This document shows positions 5,454-6,825 of a stretch of 6,825 nucleotides of DNA, in pieces. Positions within the stretch are counted from its first letter, which is position 1. Each line of letters begins with the position of its first letter. Position numbers and translations under genes: made by a program. Below the pieces are notes generated by a model. It was given only the letters and a program-made list of their open reading frames with translations, was not told the DNA's origin and did not search any database. The DNA comes from Myxococcales bacterium (lineage in GTDB: Bacteria; Myxococcota_A; Polyangia; Polyangiales; Houyiibacteriaceae), in contig JABDJF010000599.1 in the NCBI GenBank assembly GCA_013002645.1, positions 1 through 6,825 on the forward strand, read 5' to 3'.

Positions 5454-5972
5454 CTAGGAGGAGGGAATGAGCACTGAGTCGATGACGTGGATCACACCGT
5501 TGGACGCCATCACATCCGTGGCGATGACTTTAGCGTCATTGACCATGACTCCGGAATCACTCGCGCTGATCTGGACGGACTGACCTTCGACCGTGTCCGC
5601 GGACGAGAGATTCACGACGTCGGCGGCGAGGACCTCACCAGCGACCACGTGATACTTCAGGATCGATGCGAGCTTGGCTTTGTTTTCTGGAAGTAGGAGA
5701 CTGTCGAGCGTCCCGGGAGGAAGCTTCGCGAATGCTTCATCGTTCGGTGCGAAGACCGTGAACGGCCCAGGGCTTTGGAGCGTCTCGACCAGGCCCGCGG
5801 CTTTGACCGCTGCGACGAGGGTGTTGAACTGGCCGGCCCCTGCGGCGACGGCAACGATGTCCCCATTGGTAGCCGCTGCGGCGGCGGCAGTCGCTGTGCT
5901 TGGCGCGTCTTTCGCGCAGCCGGCGAGCGCCACCGAGACGAGAGCGGTAAGTAAAATCAACTTGGTTCGCAT
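5454..5972 (-). CDS. Fasciclin (FAS1) domain lipoprotein
   Basis: The product is 172 residues from the ATG at 5972, chosen because GGAGG (5985-5981) sits 8 nt upstream and the signal peptide starts there; a frame extension to 6005 has no such site. MRTKLILLTALVSVALAGC is a lipoprotein signal with lipobox LAGC and lipidated Cys19. A short Ala/Thr linker leads to one FAS1 domain (about 38-171). The H1 motif is FTVFAPNDEAF (71-81), the YH pair is in KYHVV (106-110), and the H2 region NGVIHVIDSVLIP (158-170) closes the protein. FAS1 domains mediate adhesion or envelope interactions. From memory, a fasciclin protein of Rhodobacter sphaeroides is induced by singlet oxygen, which would suit the neighbouring light-sensing regulator. 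The gene has its own promoter region with operator-like repeats and ends in a strong terminator. Confidence 0.9.
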   Translation of the reverse strand: MRTKLILLTALVSVALAGCAKDAPSTATAAAAAATNGDIVAVAAGAGQFNTLVAAVKAAGLVETLQSPGPFTVFAPNDEAFAKLPPGTLDSLLLPENKAKLASILKYHVVAGEVLAADVVNLSSADTVEGQSVQISASDSGVMVNDAKVIATDVMASNGVIHVIDSVLIPSS

Positions 5973-5980
5973 TGGTCTTT

Positions 5981-5985
5981 CCTCC
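5981..5985 (-). promoter_or_regulatory. Shine-Dalgarno site fixing the fasciclin start
   Basis: GGAGG on the minus strand, 8 nt before the ATG at 5972. It places the signal peptide at the N-terminus and rules against the in-frame start at 6005. Confidence 0.75.
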
Positions 5986-6007
5986 AGAAGTTCATGCTGA
6001 GGCACTG

Positions 6008-6051
6008 TTGTTTACCTACTGTCTAAGTTTTGGGCGTCAATACCTAGACAG
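6008..6051. promoter_or_regulatory. Fasciclin promoter with 11-bp phased, CarH-like operator repeats
   Basis: On the minus strand TTGACG (6040-6035) and TAGGTA (6018-6013) form a -35 and poor -10 pair with 16 bp between; the transcript would have a leader of about 34 nt. From memory, CarH operators are 11-bp direct repeats of nAnnTnnACAn. AACTTAGACAG (6029-6019) and TAGGTAAACAA (6018-6008) on the minus strand both match all five fixed bases and abut exactly. TACCTAGACAG (6041-6051) on the plus strand also matches all five, and the gap between it and the tandem pair (6030-6040) is exactly 11 bp. The next plus-strand unit (6052-6062) matches three of five. As a result CTGTCTA (6019-6025) and TAGACAG (6045-6051) form an inverted repeat around the -35. 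Binding here would block the fasciclin promoter. The regulator encoded two genes downstream is the obvious candidate; the assignment is inference. Confidence 0.6.
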
Positions 6052-6089
6052 AAAATGATCGAACTTGCTTCTTGCCAGGCCCGAAGAAA

Positions 6090-6119
6090 TGGAACATGTT
6101 CTAGTGGAACACGTTCTAG
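6090..6119 (+). promoter_or_regulatory. Tandem KstR/TetR-type operators upstream of the Rieske oxygenase
   Basis: Two 15-bp units, TGGAACATGTTCTAG (6090-6104) and TGGAACACGTTCTAG (6105-6119), differ at one base and abut head to tail. Each contains a 14-bp site that fits the mycobacterial KstR steroid-repressor consensus TnnAACnnGTTnnA, and the first core GAACATGTTC is a perfect palindrome. Centre-to-centre spacing is 15 bp. The sites lie 48 bp before the oxygenase ATG. They would overlap a weak -35/-10 pair read as TTGCCA (6072-6077) and CATGTT (6095-6100). A TetR-family repressor responding to a steroid or acyl-CoA ligand is the expected binder. None is encoded in this window. Confidence 0.65.
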
Positions 6120-6156
6120 TTGGCCGGCGCTTCCTCCGGTCCCCGCGAAGAGAATC

Positions 6157-6160
6157 GGAG
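6157..6160 (+). promoter_or_regulatory. Ribosome-binding site of the Rieske oxygenase gene
   Basis: GGAG lies 6 nt before the ATG at 6167 and supports this start. The protein then begins with a short acidic tail before the Rieske fold. Confidence 0.6.
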
Positions 6161-6166
6161 CATTCA

Positions 6167-6825
6167 ATGAGCAACGAAACGGAGACGGAACCGTGGGCGG
6201 GTTTTGCCAGGGGCTGGTTCTTGCTCGTGTTCTCCGACGAGCTCGAGGCCGGCCAGGTCGTGCCCCTCAAGCGCTTCGGCCAAGAGCTGGTGTTGTTCCG
6301 AACAGCGTCGGGCGAGGCGAAGGTTCTCGATGCTTACTGCCCACACATGGGTGCGCACCTCGGACACGGCGGCAAGATCGTCGGCGAAGGGATCGTCTGC
6401 CCGTTTCACGCCTGGAAGTTCGATGGCACGGGGCAGTGCATCGAGATCCCGTACGCCAAACGTATTCCGCCGAAGGCCGGCCTGGCGTGCTGGCCGGTGC
6501 TCGAGCGCAACGGGATGATATTCGTCTGGCACGACCGTGAGAAGAGCCGACCAGATTGGGAGATTCCCGTACTCGACGCATGGGAAGACCCGGAGTTCCT
6601 TCCTTGGCGCTACGCGAAGCTTCCGATCAAGACTCCGCCGCTCGCCATTGCCGAGAACCTCGCGGACGCCGGGCACTTCATTCCGGTGCACAACACGCAC
6701 CCGGTGCCAGGCTCTTTCAGCAACACGTACACCGATCACATCGGCGAGCAGAAAATCAAAGCGGTGGCCTACCCCGTTCACGGTGGAAAGGACGAGTTCG
6801 AGTCGACGGCGACCTATTACGGACC
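6167..6825 (+). CDS. Rieske non-heme iron oxygenase, KshA/steroid type (3' truncated)
   Basis: The frame is open from ATG 6167 to the right edge, giving 219 residues of a protein probably 330-400 long. The N-terminal Rieske domain has the [2Fe-2S] ligands Cys58-x-His60 and Cys78-x2-His81 (CPHMGAHLGHGG ... CPFHAWKFDG), 17 residues apart. The catalytic domain begins with ENLADAGHFIPVHNTH (163-178), supplying the electron-bridging Asp167 and iron ligands His170 and His175. The third iron ligand lies beyond the window. The opening GWFLLVFSDEL..G and the PVHNTHP context resemble the KshA/cholesterol-7-desaturase branch that hydroxylates or desaturates steroids. Exact substrate cannot be fixed from half a protein. 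It needs a separate ferredoxin reductase, not seen here. The gene is divergent from the fasciclin gene, and two KstR-like operators precede it, independently pointing to steroid metabolism. Cytoplasmic; no signal peptide. Confidence 0.87.
   Translation, partial: MSNETETEPWAGFARGWFLLVFSDELEAGQVVPLKRFGQELVLFRTASGEAKVLDAYCPHMGAHLGHGGKIVGEGIVCPFHAWKFDGTGQCIEIPYAKRIPPKAGLACWPVLERNGMIFVWHDREKSRPDWEIPVLDAWEDPEFLPWRYAKLPIKTPPLAIAENLADAGHFIPVHNTHPVPGSFSNTYTDHIGEQKIKAVAYPVHGGKDEFESTATYYG

Noticed and set aside
6164..6781. Minus-strand 205-codon frame opposite the Rieske gene, and a plus-strand frame from 6055 to 6540
   Set aside because: Both are shadows. The frame from 6167 carries the Rieske Cys/His ligands and the catalytic Asp-His-His motif.

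Overview
The window is about 60 % GC and tightly packed. It carries secreted and lipid-anchored proteins typical of a Gram-negative with a rich cell envelope: a Tat-exported DUF1501 protein, a lipoprotein with a long Gly/Ser linker behind its acylated cysteine, a beta-barrel with a C-terminal Phe, and a fasciclin lipoprotein. That style, together with a CarA/CarH-like B12 photoreceptor regulator and a KshA-like Rieske oxygenase, fits Myxococcota or another former deltaproteobacterium best. This taxonomic call is an inference from style, not from a marker gene. No mobile element, CRISPR array, tRNA or rRNA was seen.

Layout. Two genes run rightward at the left edge: the 3' end of an unrecognised gene (2-334), then a Tat-exported DUF1501 protein (348-1643). 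The DUF1501 gene converges on, and shares its stop tetranucleotide CTAG with, the last gene of a leftward group. Read in transcription order on the minus strand, that group is: fasciclin-domain lipoprotein (5972-5454), a strong intrinsic terminator (5443-5408), a 30-codon His-rich small ORF (5368-5276), a MerR-family regulator with a cobalamin-binding domain (5279-4344, start fused to the small ORF's stop as ATGA), a seven-bladed beta-propeller lipoprotein (4274-3126), an outer-membrane beta-barrel (3007-2099) and a small polytopic membrane protein (2020-1640). A Rieske non-heme iron oxygenase starts at 6167 on the plus strand and runs off the right edge.

The most informative stretch is the 194-bp divergent intergenic region (5973-6166). 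It holds (a) three matches to the 11-bp CarH operator consensus as I recall it (nAnnTnnACAn), two in tandem on the minus strand and one on the plus strand, all on the same 11-bp register and surrounding a TTGACG -35-like box; and (b) two back-to-back 14-bp sites matching the KstR steroid-repressor consensus TnnAACnnGTTnnA just upstream of the Rieske gene. The reading I favour is a light- and B12-responsive regulator controlling the divergent fasciclin promoter, possibly also the oxygenase, with a separate TetR/KstR-type repressor acting on the steroid-type oxygenase. The regulator keeps the cobalamin-binding Trp, Glu-His and lower-ligand His positions of CarH. It has Asn where Thermus CarH has His132 and lacks the usual Gly-Gly loop, so its photochemistry may differ. 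The regulation model is inference; the motifs themselves are visible in the sequence.
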